Of a stretch of DNA of 64,000 nt, positions 39,281 to 48,070 are shown one piece after another. A program made the translations under genes and the position numbers. Each line of letters starts with the position of its first letter. The stretch's first letter is position 1. The notes under the pieces were generated by a model. That model was not told where the DNA came from. It was given only the letters and a program-made list of their open reading frames with translations, and did not search any database. Origin of the DNA: Streptomyces cyaneofuscatus (lineage in GTDB: Bacteria > Actinomycetota > Actinomycetes > Streptomycetales > Streptomycetaceae); contig NZ_JOEM01000007.1 of NCBI RefSeq assembly GCF_000718135.1, forward strand, positions 124,001 through 188,000, given 5' to 3'.

Positions 39281-40354
39281 CTATCCGTCGCTCCGCCGGC
39301 GCCATCCCAGCCGGGCCAGCAGCCGTTTTCCGCCAGGCTCCCGCAGACCGGAGTGCGTTTCCCCGGCAGGAGGCGACAGGGGCGGCGCCGTCTCCGCGAC
39401 GGGCGGGGCCTGTGGTGGAGCCACGCGGGAGGTAGGTTCCGGGGCCGGTGTCATCCGGGTCCCGGGGTCGTCGCCCGGATGTGGAGCCGGCCGTTCCTCG
39501 CGGGCCAGGTCCAGACCGAGCGTCAGGTTGATCCGCCGCCAGAGGATCTCGTCGGGATCGTCCGCCAGCATCAGCTCTCCCATGGTCTCCCTGGCCGCCA
39601 CGGACCCCGGCCGCCCGAAGACGGGCTCCGGCCTGACCCGGGCCAGATAGGCGCGCTCGTACGGGTCCTCCACCACCTCCGCCAGATGCGCGGAGTCCAG
39701 TGCGGACGCCTCCACCGCCGCCCGCGCCCAGGGGTCGGCGGTGCGCTTCAGCAGTCGGTCGATGCGCTGACCGCGCCAGTTCCGCGCCCGCCGGTCGCCG
39801 CCCGCCTCCAGCATCGTGCGCATCTTGAGGGGCGTACGGCCGGCGAGCAGCTCGGGTTCCCGCACGGCGAACGAGGCGAGCTCGTCCGCGAGATAGAGCC
39901 ACACCACCGCGCGGTAGCGGTTCAGGTAGAACGTGACCGGCGAGACGCAGCCCGCCCGGGCCAGCCGGGTGAACCGGGCGGGGGCGATGCCGAGCAGCGC
40001 GGCACCCTCCGCGGTGCCGACGGTGCGGACGCGCTCGGCCAGCCCGTCGGGAAACCCGGGGTCTTCGCGCAGCCGCGCGATCTCCCGCTCGTGCACCCGC
40101 GGCCGTCCGCCACCGGAACCGGCGGTGACGGCGATCAGCCCCAGGTGCACGGCCAGCTCGAATTCACTGCGCTTGAGCCCCAGTTCCTGCGCCGCACGGC
40201 CGGCGGCCACCGTGGCCGGTGTGGCCGGCGTGTCCGCCGATGTGCCGGGCGGGGTGCCGGGCGGGGTGTGCTCGCCCTCGCCCAGGCTTTCGTCGCCGCC
40301 CCGGACTTCGTACGCGCTCCCGGTCCGCGCGCGGACCGCTTCCTTGACCGTCAT
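39281..40354 (-). CDS. hypothetical protein, probably DUF6397 family
   Basis: A 357-residue soluble protein. A Pro/Thr-rich segment (about 25-50) precedes GRAAQELGLKRSEFELAVHLGLIAV and RVRTVGTAEGAALLGIAPARFTRLARAGCVSPVTFYLNRYRAVVWLYLADEL, which look like two helix-turn-helix-like units that may bind DNA. The C-terminal 90 residues are Pro-rich and basic. It resembles Streptomyces proteins annotated DUF6397; I am not certain of the number. ATG 40354 has GGGGAGGA 6 bases upstream. A perfect 12-bp palindrome lies 31 bases upstream of the start. Confidence 0.65.
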   Translation of the reverse strand: MTVKEAVRARTGSAYEVRGGDESLGEGEHTPPGTPPGTSADTPATPATVAAGRAAQELGLKRSEFELAVHLGLIAVTAGSGGGRPRVHEREIARLREDPGFPDGLAERVRTVGTAEGAALLGIAPARFTRLARAGCVSPVTFYLNRYRAVVWLYLADELASFAVREPELLAGRTPLKMRTMLEAGGDRRARNWRGQRIDRLLKRTADPWARAAVEASALDSAHLAEVVEDPYERAYLARVRPEPVFGRPGSVAARETMGELMLADDPDEILWRRINLTLGLDLAREERPAPHPGDDPGTRMTPAPEPTSRVAPPQAPPVAETAPPLSPPAGETHSGLREPGGKRLLARLGWRRRSDG

Positions 40355-40384
40355 GGCCGTCCTCCCCGTGAGCTCGAATACTCT

Positions 40385-40396
40385 CCGTGATCACGG
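40385..40396. promoter_or_regulatory. perfect palindrome CCGTGATCACGG
   Basis: A 12-bp perfect palindrome 31 bases before the start of the 39281-40354 gene. The GTGATCAC core recalls BldD-type operators, but that is only a resemblance. The rest of 40355-40482 has no other strong signal. Confidence 0.35.
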
Positions 40397-40482
40397 TAGC
40401 CCGGCGGGGTCACTTCCGGTCCAGCCTGTGGATAACTCTCCTCGGCCGGAGAAAAGGCCAGGTCAGAGCAGGCCGGAAGGGG

Positions 40483-40896
40483 TCAGAGAGGTTTTGCGTC
40501 CTCCGGGCCGCTCTGGCGGACGGATACGCCGAGGTGCTCACCGACCCGGTTGACGAGCAGGGTCATCTCGTAGGCCACCTGCCCGACATCGGCTTCTGCG
40601 GCGGTCAGCACACACAGGCAGCTGCCGTCGCCCGCGGCGGTCACGAAGAGCAACGCCTCGTCGAACTCGACCATGGTCTGGCGGGCCCGCCCCGCCCGGA
40701 AGTGCCGCCCCGAACCGCGCGCCAGGCTGTGCAGACCGGACGAGACCGCGGCCAGGTGCTCGGCGTCCTCGCGGGCCAGTCCCGTACTGGCCCCGGTGAC
40801 CAGGCCGTCGTTCGACAGCACCAAGGCGTGCCGTATGTACTGCACCCTGCTGGTGAGATCGTCAAGGAGCCAGTCAAGTCCCCGGTCAAGCGCCAT
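40483..40896 (-). CDS. roadblock/LC7 domain protein (CvnB-like)
   Basis: A 137-residue roadblock/LC7 protein: LDWLLDDLTSRVQYIRHALVLSNDGLVTGASTGL, then FDEALLFVTAAGDGSCLCVLTAAEADVGQVAYEMTLLVNRVGEHL. In Streptomyces conservons CvnB regulates the CvnD GTPase. Here the GTPase gene is nearby (41491-42111, same strand), but a plus-strand oxidoreductase gene lies between, and no CvnA kinase or CvnC (DUF742) gene is present. ATG 40896 is preferred to the longer open frame. Confidence 0.88.
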   Translation of the reverse strand: MALDRGLDWLLDDLTSRVQYIRHALVLSNDGLVTGASTGLAREDAEHLAAVSSGLHSLARGSGRHFRAGRARQTMVEFDEALLFVTAAGDGSCLCVLTAAEADVGQVAYEMTLLVNRVGEHLGVSVRQSGPEDAKPL

Positions 40897-41036
40897 CTGC
40901 TCGTCCTCCCCGTGCCTTCGTGCCCCGTGCCCCGCTACGCGCGTAAGCCTTGCGCACCGCCTCCGTCCGGGCAAGCGCCCCCTGTCTCCCGGGGCGCCGC
41001 TTCGCGCCACGCGAGCAGCGGGCCCAGGATGGGTCC

Positions 41037-41465
41037 ATGGCACATCACATGACCGATGAAGAGTGGCGGGCCTTCCTTTCCGAGGGCACCCGCACCGCGA
41101 AGGTTTCGACCGTGCGGGCCGACGGCAGTCCGCACATCGCGCCCGTCTGGTTTCTGCTCGACGGCGACTCTCTGGTCTTCAACACCGGCAGGAAGAGTGT
41201 GAAAGGCCGCAACCTGGAGCGCGACGCACGGGTCTCCCTGTGTGTCGACGACGAACGGCCGCCGTACGCGTTCGCCGTGGTGCAGGGGCATGCGGAGCTG
41301 AGCGAGGACCCCGGGGAACTGCTGCGGTGGGCGACACGGATCGCCGAGCGCTACGTGGGACCGGAGGCCGCCCAGGAGTTCGGCCGGCGCAACGGTGTGG
41401 CCGGTGAGCTGGTGGTGCGTGTGCGGATCGACAAGGTGATCGCCCTGGCCGGCCTGGCCGACTGA
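41037..41465 (+). CDS. PPOX class (F420-dependent type) oxidoreductase
   Basis: A 142-residue split-barrel flavin-fold protein: MTDEEWRAFLSEGTRTAKVSTVRADGSPHIAPVWFLLDGDSLVFNTGRKSVKGRNLERDARVSLCVDDE. The pattern matches actinobacterial PPOX-class F420-dependent enzymes. K and R residues in the SVKGRNL segment are typical cofactor-phosphate contacts. Substrate unknown. It lies on the plus strand between the roadblock and GTPase genes, which are on the minus strand. Confidence 0.87.
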   Translation: MAHHMTDEEWRAFLSEGTRTAKVSTVRADGSPHIAPVWFLLDGDSLVFNTGRKSVKGRNLERDARVSLCVDDERPPYAFAVVQGHAELSEDPGELLRWATRIAERYVGPEAAQEFGRRNGVAGELVVRVRIDKVIALAGLAD

Positions 41466-41490
41466 ACGGCCGCTCGCCGACGGCGAGCGG

Positions 41491-42111
41491 TCAGCCGACG
41501 GCGTCGAGGAGCCGGGCGGTGTGCACCCGCCCGGCGTATTCGACCGTACGGATCAGGACGTCTTTCCCGGAGTCCCGGTCGCGCGCGTCGCACAGCACGA
41601 CGGGGGTGCCCCGGTCCAGGTCGAGGGCGTGCGACACGTCGTGCGCCGCGTAGGTGCGCGCCCCGGGGAAGCAGTTGACGGCGACGACGAACGGTATGCG
41701 TCGGCGCTCGAAGTAGTCGACGGCCGCGAAGCAGTCCTCCAGACGCCGGGTGTCGGCGAGGACGACCGCCGCCAGCGCGCCTTCGGACAGCTCGTCCCAG
41801 AGGAACCAGAAGCGGTCCTGCCCCGGTGTGCCGAACAGGTACAGAGACAGGCCGGCGTGGATGGTAATACGGCCGAAATCCATCGCTACGGTCGAGGCGG
41901 TCTTCCGCGCCACCCCATCGGTGTCATCCACGCCGCGCCCGGCCGCGCTGAGCGGTTCCTCGGTCCGCAGCGGCCGGATGTCGCTGACGGCGCCGACCAG
42001 GGTCGTCTTCCCGGCTCCGAATCCACCCGCCACCAGGATCTTCAGAGCCATCGCGTCGTCCCCATGGGCGCCGTGCGTGCTGTGCGCGTTTCCGACGTGC
42101 TCAAAGGACAT
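41491..42111 (-). CDS. CvnD-type GTP/ATP-binding protein
   Basis: A 206-residue small GTPase of the conservon (CvnD) family. The P-loop is GGFGAGKTTLVGAVS near residue 30, switch-type residues follow in DFGRITIHAGLSLYLFGTPGQDRFWFLWDEL, and the base-recognition loop is VVAVNCFPGA rather than NKxD. Partner genes normally encode a sensor kinase, a roadblock protein and DUF742; only the roadblock gene is found, 0.6 kb downstream. ATG 42111; another in-frame ATG precedes ALKILVAGG. It is divergent from the ArsR gene across a 255-base region full of short repeats. Confidence 0.9.
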   Translation of the reverse strand: MSFEHVGNAHSTHGAHGDDAMALKILVAGGFGAGKTTLVGAVSDIRPLRTEEPLSAAGRGVDDTDGVARKTASTVAMDFGRITIHAGLSLYLFGTPGQDRFWFLWDELSEGALAAVVLADTRRLEDCFAAVDYFERRRIPFVVAVNCFPGARTYAAHDVSHALDLDRGTPVVLCDARDRDSGKDVLIRTVEYAGRVHTARLLDAVG

Positions 42112-42176
42112 CGATCACTTCTCCTGCGAGAGATTCTCCTGGGATGAGCCGCACACTCCGGCGAAGCCCGGTCCGG

Positions 42177-42270
42177 TCGTTCGGACATCGCCTCCGATCG
42201 TTCGGGCCTCGCCGTCGGGACAGCATGGCAACCGTCTGTACGGTCCGAGAGGGTTGATCGTTCTTGATCG
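42177..42270. promoter_or_regulatory. short direct repeats in the GTPase/ArsR divergent region
   Basis: TCGTTCGG-N4-CGCC occurs at 42177-42192 and 42198-42213, a 21-base period (two helical turns). GATCGTTC recurs at 42196 and 42256, and TTGATCG occurs at 42254 and 42264. Candidate operator sites for the ArsR protein or another regulator. Confidence 0.45.
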
Positions 42271-42366
42271 ATGCGGACCTCGCCTGCCCACTCCTGCCGC
42301 ATCTCGTCGCTGTACGGCGCGGCCTCTACACTGGTTTCTTTCGGTCGCGGCAGGGAGAGAGCAAGC

Positions 42367-42732
42367 GTGTCGACAGGTACCGGCGGCGGTTTCCAGGATC
42401 CGCCCGCCGAGGTGCTCGCCGAGGCCGCCGCCGCGTTCGGGCTCCTGGCGACACCGGCGAGGCTGCACATCGTGTGGGCACTGGCCCAGGGCGAGAGCGA
42501 TGTGACAGGCCTCGCCGAGCGGGTGGGCGGCACCCTCCCCTCGGTCAGCCAGCACCTGACCAAGCTCAAGCTGGCCGGTCTCGTGCGTTCGCGGCGTGAG
42601 GGCCGCCGGCAGGTCTACCTGGTCGACGACCCCGACGTGGTGACGGTCGTCCGGCTCATGGTCGGCCAGCTCGCCGAGCGCGCCGGCCACCCGGCCCAGG
42701 AGCCCGTCCGCCTGCGTGAGCTCGGTGCCTGA
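42367..42732 (+). CDS. ArsR/SmtB family regulator
   Basis: A 121-residue winged-helix repressor: FGLLATPARLHIVWALAQGESDVTGLAERVGGTLPSVSQHLTKLKLAGLVRSRREGRRQVYLV. The protein has no cysteine, and the alpha-5 region (DPDVVTVVRLMVGQLAERAGH) lacks the His/Asp set of SmtB/NmtR sites, so the classical metal sites are absent. GTG 42367 with GGGAGAG upstream is preferred to an upstream ATG at 42271, whose first 32 residues do not look coding. It overlaps the Mg2+ ATPase gene by 17 bases, so the two form one unit and the protein probably regulates the pump. Confidence 0.88.
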   Translation: MSTGTGGGFQDPPAEVLAEAAAAFGLLATPARLHIVWALAQGESDVTGLAERVGGTLPSVSQHLTKLKLAGLVRSRREGRRQVYLVDDPDVVTVVRLMVGQLAERAGHPAQEPVRLRELGA

Positions 42733-45382
42733 GAGCAGCGCAGCCGCGGGATCCGGCCGGACCATCCCCGGCACACCGGCCCCGGTGACACCGTTCCCGG
42801 CCGTCGGCACGTCCGTGCCGGGGTCCGTGGGAACGTCCCTCCAAATACTGCGCTCGCTGGACAGCGGACCGCGCGGCCTGGTGGAGGCGCATGCCGAGGA
42901 GCGGCTCGCCCGGTTCGGCGAGAACGTGCTGCCCGCCTGGCGGCCGGTTCCCTGGCCCCGGCGTTTCGTCCGCAGTCTCCGGGACCCCTTCACCTCCGTA
43001 CTCCTCTGCCTGGGGCTGGTCTCCGCCGTCGTCTCCGCCTGGGGCACGGCCTGCGTGATCCTGGCCCTGGTCGCGGTCAGCTGCCTGCTGCGCTCGACCG
43101 AGGAGCACCGGGCCGACCGTTCGACGGCGGCGCTCAGGGAGCTGGTGGCCACCACGGCGACCGTCGTACGCCGGACCTCGGCGGACGCGCCGTCCCGGGA
43201 GCGGGAAGTTCCGGTGGCCGACCTCGTGCCCGGCGATGTGATCCGGCTGGGGCCGGGCGATCTCGTACCGGCGGATGTGCGAGTGCTGCGGGCCGGCGGG
43301 CTCACGGTGCATCAGTCGGCCCTGACCGGGGAGTCGGCGCCGGTGGCGAAACATCCCCTCGACGCACCGGACCCCGCGCTCGCCGGGGCCGGGCCGTTCG
43401 CGCAGCCGCAGCTGTGTTTCCAGGGCAGCAGCGTGACGTCCGGCAGCGGTACGGCGGTGATCACGGCCACCGGAGGGGCGACCCGGTTCGCCGCCGCGCA
43501 CGACGGCCGGGCCCGGCAGCGGGGTGCCAGCGCCTTCGACCGGTCGGTGCAGGGCATCTCGTGGACGCTGATCCGGTTCATGCTGCTGACCCCGCCGCTG
43601 GTGCTGATGGCCAATGCGGCGCTGCGGGGCCGGGGGCTGGAGACGCTGCCGTTCGCCGTCGCCGTGGCGGTGGGGCTCACGCCCGAGATGCTGCCCGTCA
43701 TCGTCACGACGGCGCTCGCGCGGGGTGCGGCCCGGCTCGCCCGTACCAGCGGAGTCATCGTCAAACGGCTGCCCGCCCTGCACGACCTGGGCGCCGTCGA
43801 TGTGCTGTGCCTGGACAAGACGGGAACGCTGACCGAGGACCGGCCCGTCGTCGAGGCGGCGGTCGACGGTTCGGACCTGCCCGATCCCGGTGTTCTGCGG
43901 TGGGCGGCGCTCAGTGCGCTGTGGACGCTCCAGCTGGCGGAGCTGCCGGCGCCGGACGCCCTGGACGAGGCGGTGCTGGACGCTGCGGAGCATCCGGAGG
44001 ATTCGGCGTACGAGGGGGTGGCCGCGCTGCCCTTCGATCCGGTGCGGCGGGTGGCGACCGCGGTGCTCCGGCGGCCGGGCCGGCTCGGCGTCCACACGCT
44101 GGTGACGAAGGGGGCCGTGGAGGCGGTTCTCGAACGGTGCGCGCTGGACGGGGAAGAGCGGGAGCGGCTGCTCGCCCTCGCCGCCCGGAAGGCGGAGTCG
44201 GGGCTGCGCCTGCTGGCCGTGGCCCGTGCCGACCGGCCCGCCCGGCACGGTGGGTACACCCCGGCGGACGAGCGCGGTCTGACCTTTGTGGGCCTGGTCG
44301 CGCTGCGGGACGTGCCCGCACCGAGCGCCGCCGACGCCCTGGACGTGCTCGCCCGGCGGGGCGTGACCGTGAAGGTGCTGACCGGCGACCACCCGGGTAC
44401 GGCGGCCCGCGTCTGCGAGGACCTGGGCCTGCGCACGGACCCGGCGGGCGGGTGCGGCGAGGTGGTGACGGCCGAGCTGGTGGACACCCTGTCGGACGCC
44501 GAGCTGGCGCGGGTCGCGGACCGGGCGACCGTGTTCGCGCGCTGCACCCCTGAGCACAAGGCCCGGATCGTCTCGGCTCTGCGGGCCGCCGGGCACACCA
44601 TCGGGTTCCTCGGTGACGGTGTCAACGATCTGCCCGCCCTGCACGCGGCCGATGTCGGCATCTGTCCGCGCAACGCGGTCGATGTGGCGCGCGAGGCGGC
44701 CGACGTCGTGCTGGCGGAGAAGGATCTCACCGCGATCGACCGGGCGGTGCTGGCGGGGCGGCACAGCAGCGGGAACATCGCCACCTATCTGCGCATCACC
44801 CTCTCCTCCAACCTGGGCAACGTCATCGCCATGCTGACGGCCGGGCTGATGCTGCCCTTCCTCCCCATGCTTCCGGCACAGGTGCTGGTGCAGAACCTCT
44901 GCTTCGACGCCGCGCAGCTCGCCTTCGCGTTCGACCGCCCGGGCGCGTCCGCCCTGCGCCGGCCCGCGGTCCTGCGCTCACGTGACTTCCTGCGCTTCAT
45001 CACCGGCTTCGGACTGCTCAACGCCGCCGCCGACCTCGCCACCTTCGGGGTGCTGGCCCTCGCGCTCCACAACGCGGCCGGGACCGACGGCGAGGCGGCC
45101 TTCCACGCCGGGTGGTTCACCGAGAACCTGCTGACCCAGGCCCTCGTCATGGTCCTGCTCCGGACCGGTCGCAGCGCCGCCGAACGGCGGGCCGGAGGCC
45201 CTCTGCGGGCGGCGGCGGGCGGACTCGCGGTGGTCGGCGTCCTGCTTCCCCTGACCCCGCTGGGACCCCTGCTGGGGATGAGTGCCCTGCCGCTTCTCTA
45301 CTACCTGCTGCTCGGCTCGGTGCTGGGGCTGTACGCGGTGGGGCTCACGGCGGCACGGAGGCGTTACGAGCGGCGCCGCTGA
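42716..45382 (+). CDS. mgtA: magnesium-translocating P-type ATPase (MgtA/MgtB type)
   Basis: An 888-residue P-type ATPase of subclass IIIB. An N-terminal part carries [14 protein letters not shown]. The actuator domain has LTGES near 205, the membrane motif is [15 protein letters not shown] near 325 (PEML as in MgtA), the phosphorylation site is [11 protein letters not shown] (Asp near 368), the nucleotide domain has [12 protein letters not shown], and the hinge is [10 protein letters not shown] near 640. The C-terminal membrane helices include [31 protein letters not shown]. The likely role is Mg2+ import. GTG 42716 overlaps the ArsR gene; GTG 42725 is an alternative. A TatA gene follows after 91 bases containing an operator-like repeat. 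Confidence 0.92.
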   Translation: MSSVPESSAAAGSGRTIPGTPAPVTPFPAVGTSVPGSVGTSLQILRSLDSGPRGLVEAHAEERLARFGENVLPAWRPVPWPRRFVRSLRDPFTSVLLCLGLVSAVVSAWGTACVILALVAVSCLLRSTEEHRADRSTAALRELVATTATVVRRTSADAPSREREVPVADLVPGDVIRLGPGDLVPADVRVLRAGGLTVHQSALTGESAPVAKHPLDAPDPALAGAGPFAQPQLCFQGSSVTSGSGTAVITATGGATRFAAAHDGRARQRGASAFDRSVQGISWTLIRFMLLTPPLVLMANAALRGRGLETLPFAVAVAVGLTPEMLPVIVTTALARGAARLARTSGVIVKRLPALHDLGAVDVLCLDKTGTLTEDRPVVEAAVDGSDLPDPGVLRWAALSALWTLQLAELPAPDALDEAVLDAAEHPEDSAYEGVAALPFDPVRRVATAVLRRPGRLGVHTLVTKGAVEAVLERCALDGEERERLLALAARKAESGLRLLAVARADRPARHGGYTPADERGLTFVGLVALRDVPAPSAADALDVLARRGVTVKVLTGDHPGTAARVCEDLGLRTDPAGGCGEVVTAELVDTLSDAELARVADRATVFARCTPEHKARIVSALRAAGHTIGFLGDGVNDLPALHAADVGICPRNAVDVAREAADVVLAEKDLTAIDRAVLAGRHSSGNIATYLRITLSSNLGNVIAMLTAGLMLPFLPMLPAQVLVQNLCFDAAQLAFAFDRPGASALRRPAVLRSRDFLRFITGFGLLNAAADLATFGVLALALHNAAGTDGEAAFHAGWFTENLLTQALVMVLLRTGRSAAERRAGGPLRAAAGGLAVVGVLLPLTPLGPLLGMSALPLLYYLLLGSVLGLYAVGLTAARRRYERRR

Positions 45383-45408
45383 GGGGGTGGCCGTCCGGTC
45401 CTCGATCG

Positions 45409-45440
45409 ACAGTTGTACAGTTGCGCAATGCGGCAACTGT
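45409..45440 (+). promoter_or_regulatory. three-half-site operator before tatA
   Basis: ACAGTTGT (45409-45416), ACAGTTGC (45417-45424) in tandem, then the inverted GCAACTGT (45433-45440) after 8 bases. The middle and last form a perfect 8-bp dyad around GCAATGCG. It ends 33 bases before the tatA ATG. TTGCGCAA within it (45421-45428) recurs at 45721-45728 before terD. Confidence 0.55.
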
Positions 45441-45473
45441 TGTCGCGCGGACGGAGAGAAGGGCGGGACCAGA

Positions 45474-45638
45474 ATGTTGCGCAACGGCCTGGAGCCCTGG
45501 CACCTGTTGATCCTGGCCGTCGTGGTGATCGTGCTCTTCGGCTCGAAGAAGCTGCCCGACACCGCCCGCGCCCTGGGGAAGTCGGTACGCATCCTCAAGA
45601 GCGAGGCGAAAGCCATGAAGGACGACGAAGCCCGCTGA
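45474..45638 (+). CDS. tatA: TatA-type twin-arginine translocase subunit
   Basis: A 54-residue protein: a short periplasmic N-terminus, one membrane helix ([21 protein letters not shown]) with the conserved F-G-x-K-K-L-P hinge, and a short amphipathic helix ([18 protein letters not shown]). It lacks the long acidic C-terminus of the main TatA and is about 20-30 residues shorter than usual. No tatB or tatC is nearby; it is likely an accessory paralogue. ATG 45474. A palindromic operator-like element lies directly upstream. Confidence 0.88.
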   Translation: MLRNGLEPWHLLILAVVVIVLFGSKKLPDTARALGKSVRILKSEAKAMKDDEAR

Positions 45639-45732
45639 CCCCGCCTCGGGGCCCGGGCCCGGCGCCCCGGACCGGGTGCTCGGCGGCGGATCGTTTCACG
45701 GCCGCGCCTCATTTCAGGGCTTGCGCAATCCG

Positions 45733-45759
45733 GGAACCTTGAAGGCCGCGTGGGGCGTT
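45733..45759 (+). promoter_or_regulatory. ECF-type promoter candidate before terD
   Basis: GGAACC (45733-45738), 17 bases, then CGTT (45756-45759), followed about 105 bases later by the terD start. The boxes and spacing fit SigE/SigR-like ECF promoters of Streptomyces. TTGCGCAA (45721-45728) lies just upstream. Confidence 0.45.
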
Positions 45760-45864
45760 CGTACCAGTAGCGGCCATATGTAGTGACAACGAAGCAGCAC
45801 GGATCGCAGGATCAAGGGATCGACCGATCAGACGTGCGGACCGACGGAACACTGGAGGACATTC

Positions 45865-46440
45865 ATGGGTGTGAGCCTGGCGAAGGGCGGCAACGTCTCC
45901 CTGTCGAAGGAGGCCCCCGGCCTGACGGCCGTGACGGTAGGCCTTGGCTGGGACGTACGGACCACGACGGGGGCCGATCACGACCTGGATGCCAGTGCGC
46001 TGCTGTGCTCGGCCGCGGGCAAGGTCCTCTCCGACGCCCACTTCGTCTTCTACAACAACCTCAACAGCCCCGACGGTTCCGTCCGCCACACCGGTGACAA
46101 CCTGACGGGCGAGGGCGAGGGGGACGACGAGTCGGTCGAGGTCGACCTGGCCTCGGTCCCCGCCGAGATCGCGAAGATCGTGTTCCCGGTCTCCATCCAT
46201 GACGCCCAGAGCCGGGGCCAGAGCTTCGGCCAGGTGCGTAACGCGTTCATCCGCGTGGTGAACCGGGCCAACGGGGTCGAGCTGGCCCGCTACGACCTGA
46301 GCGAGGACGCCTCCACCGAGACCGCCATGGTCTTCGGTGAGCTGTACCGGCACGGCGCGGAGTGGAAGTTCCGCGCCGTCGGCCAGGGGTACGCCTCCGG
46401 GCTCGCCGGCATCGCGTCCGACTACGGCGTCAACGTCTGA
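45865..46440 (+). CDS. terD: TerD family tellurium/stress resistance protein
   Basis: A 191-residue TerD-domain protein: [46 protein letters not shown] and [24 protein letters not shown] carry the conserved acidic Ca2+-binding residues; [15 protein letters not shown] and [25 protein letters not shown] follow. Length is standard. TerD proteins are linked to tellurite and oxidative stress and to differentiation in Streptomyces. GGAGG lies 7 bases before the ATG. It is transcribed alone from a candidate ECF promoter. Confidence 0.94.
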   Translation: MGVSLAKGGNVSLSKEAPGLTAVTVGLGWDVRTTTGADHDLDASALLCSAAGKVLSDAHFVFYNNLNSPDGSVRHTGDNLTGEGEGDDESVEVDLASVPAEIAKIVFPVSIHDAQSRGQSFGQVRNAFIRVVNRANGVELARYDLSEDASTETAMVFGELYRHGAEWKFRAVGQGYASGLAGIASDYGVNV

Positions 46441-46481
46441 GCAGCGTTCCGTCCGGGCGCCGACTGCGCGATCATGTCCGC

Positions 46482-47081
46482 ATGGCCGATGACCACACCC
46501 ATGTCCTGGACTTCTTCACCCCACGCGCAGCCGGCTGGGACAACCGGTTCCCCGACGACGGCCCGGCCTATGCCGCCGCGGCCGCTCTGCTCGGGCTGCG
46601 GGCGGGGGACGCCGTGCTCGACGCGGGCTGCGGTACCGGCCGGGCACTCCCCGCCCTGCGTGCGGTGGTCGGTCCGCGTGGCACCGTGCTGGGCGCCGAC
46701 CTGACGCCCGCCATGCTGGAGGCGGCCGTGCGGGCGGGGCGAGCGGAGAGCGGCACGCTGATCCGGGCCGATGTCGCGCGGCTGCCGCTGGGTGACGGGG
46801 TGTTGGACGCGGTGTTCGGGGCCGGGCTGATCTCGCATCTGGCCCGCCCCGAGGCCGATACGGCGGAGCTGGCGCGGGTGGTGCGGCCCGGCGGAGTGCT
46901 GGCCCTGTTCCACCCGATCGGCCGTGCCGCCCTCGCCGCGCGGCACGGGCGCTCCCTCACCGATGGCGATCTGCGGGCCGAGCCCAGGCTGCGGGCTCTG
47001 CTGGCCGGTTCGGGGTGGCGGCTGGACTCCTACACCGACGAGGACGACCGCTTCCTCGCTCTCGCCGTACGTCAACCCTGA
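46482..47081 (+). CDS. class I SAM-dependent methyltransferase
   Basis: A 199-residue methyltransferase: motif I DAVLDAGCGTGRALPAL near residue 40, VLGADLTPAMLEAAVRAGR for strand 2, and FGAGLISHLARPEADTAELARVVRPGGVLALFHPIG for motifs II and III. The small Methyltransf_11/25 type; substrate unknown. It lies 41 bases after terD and may be co-transcribed. ATG 46482 begins MADDHTHVLDFFTPRAAGWDNRF, the segment preceding motif I in related proteins. Confidence 0.87.
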   Translation: MADDHTHVLDFFTPRAAGWDNRFPDDGPAYAAAAALLGLRAGDAVLDAGCGTGRALPALRAVVGPRGTVLGADLTPAMLEAAVRAGRAESGTLIRADVARLPLGDGVLDAVFGAGLISHLARPEADTAELARVVRPGGVLALFHPIGRAALAARHGRSLTDGDLRAEPRLRALLAGSGWRLDSYTDEDDRFLALAVRQP

Positions 47082-47158
47082 CGGACCACGACCACGGCCC
47101 CGGGCCCGTTGCCGTACGCAAGCTCCGGCAGCGGTACGGGGTCCAGCGCCCCGCAGCC

Positions 47159-47941
47159 TCAGACGGTGCCGCCCGCGACGGCGGCCGCCAGCACGTCGGG
47201 GCGGTCGAACATGACGTTGTGCCCGGCGCCGGGCGTCTGGATCACGCGGACCCCCGAGGCCACCAGTTCGGCGGCGCCGGGCAGTTCGCCGCTCAGCGTC
47301 CCCTGGAGAAAGCTCCGCTCGGCCGGTGACTCCATCAGCATCCGCCGGACGGTCGGGGCGGTACCCCGCACCAGTCCGGTGGCCGAGCGGTGCAGAGCCA
47401 GGGGGTCCGCCAGGCGCATGGTCGCCGCCCAGGTGGATCCGAACCGCCCCAGGACCTCGGCGAAGCCGCCGCCCCGGACGAACTGCTCCTCCGGGTACGC
47501 GGCGATGGAGCTGCTGGCAGCGGCCGATGGCGGGGCCGGGTCGAGGTTCGCCTCCGTGAGGACCAGACCCGAGACGAGATCGGGGCGCCGATGGGCGAGG
47601 ACGACGGACACCGCGCCGCCCATGCTGTGGCCGACGACGCGGGCACCGCGGACGCCCGCCGCGTCGAGGGCCGCGGCGAGCGCGTCGGCGTGGTCCTCCA
47701 GCGCGTAGCCGAAGCCGGCGGGACGGTCGCTGATGCCGTGGCCGGGGAGGTCGACGAAGAGCGAGCGGCGGCCGGACAGCGCCGGGTGGGCCGCCACGTG
47801 GGCGTGGTAGACCGCCGACATCGCGCCGAGCCCGTGCACATAGACGGTGGCCGCCCCCTCGCCCCCGCCGTCTCCCCCGCTCCCGGCCGCCTCGGTCCAT
47901 CTGATCCGGCTGCCCTGCCCGTCGAACTCGGCCTCGTACAC
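47159..47941 (-). CDS. alpha/beta-fold hydrolase
   Basis: A 260-residue hydrolase. The oxyanion segment is TVYVHGLGAMSAVYHAHVAA near residue 25. The nucleophile elbow is VVGHSMGGAVSVVLAHRRPDLVSGLVLTEANLD (Ser in G-H-S-M-G near residue 105), and the catalytic His lies in TPGAGHNVMFDRPDVLA near the end. Substrate unknown. GTG 47941 with GGGGGAAC upstream is preferred to GTG 48028, because the longer start would overlap the dyad in the divergent PadR promoter. Divergent from the padR-type gene. Confidence 0.85.
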   Translation of the reverse strand: MYEAEFDGQGSRIRWTEAAGSGGDGGGEGAATVYVHGLGAMSAVYHAHVAAHPALSGRRSLFVDLPGHGISDRPAGFGYALEDHADALAAALDAAGVRGARVVGHSMGGAVSVVLAHRRPDLVSGLVLTEANLDPAPPSAAASSSIAAYPEEQFVRGGGFAEVLGRFGSTWAATMRLADPLALHRSATGLVRGTAPTVRRMLMESPAERSFLQGTLSGELPGAAELVASGVRVIQTPGAGHNVMFDRPDVLAAAVAGGTV

Positions 47942-48017
47942 CGCGTTCCCCCTCTTCCCGCCCACCACCGGCCGCCCTCTGCGGCACCGGCCCGGCTCCA
48001 CCGTCGAGCCGTGAACA

Positions 48018-48035
48018 TACCTCGACACCGAGGTA
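48018..48035. promoter_or_regulatory. PadR-type operator candidate
   Basis: TACCTCG-ACAC-CGAGGTA is a perfect 7-bp dyad between the hydrolase and PadR genes, 35 bases before the regulator ATG. The outline ATACC-N10-GGTAC resembles the PadR box ATACT-N10-AGTAT. It could control both genes. Confidence 0.55.
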
Positions 48036-48070
48036 CTACGTCAACGGGGTATCGGCGATAGGATGCGGGC

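Noticed and set aside
40427..40435. TGTGGATAA, a perfect DnaA box
   Set aside because: A single box with no AT-rich element, no dnaA/dnaN genes and no further boxes; not an origin.
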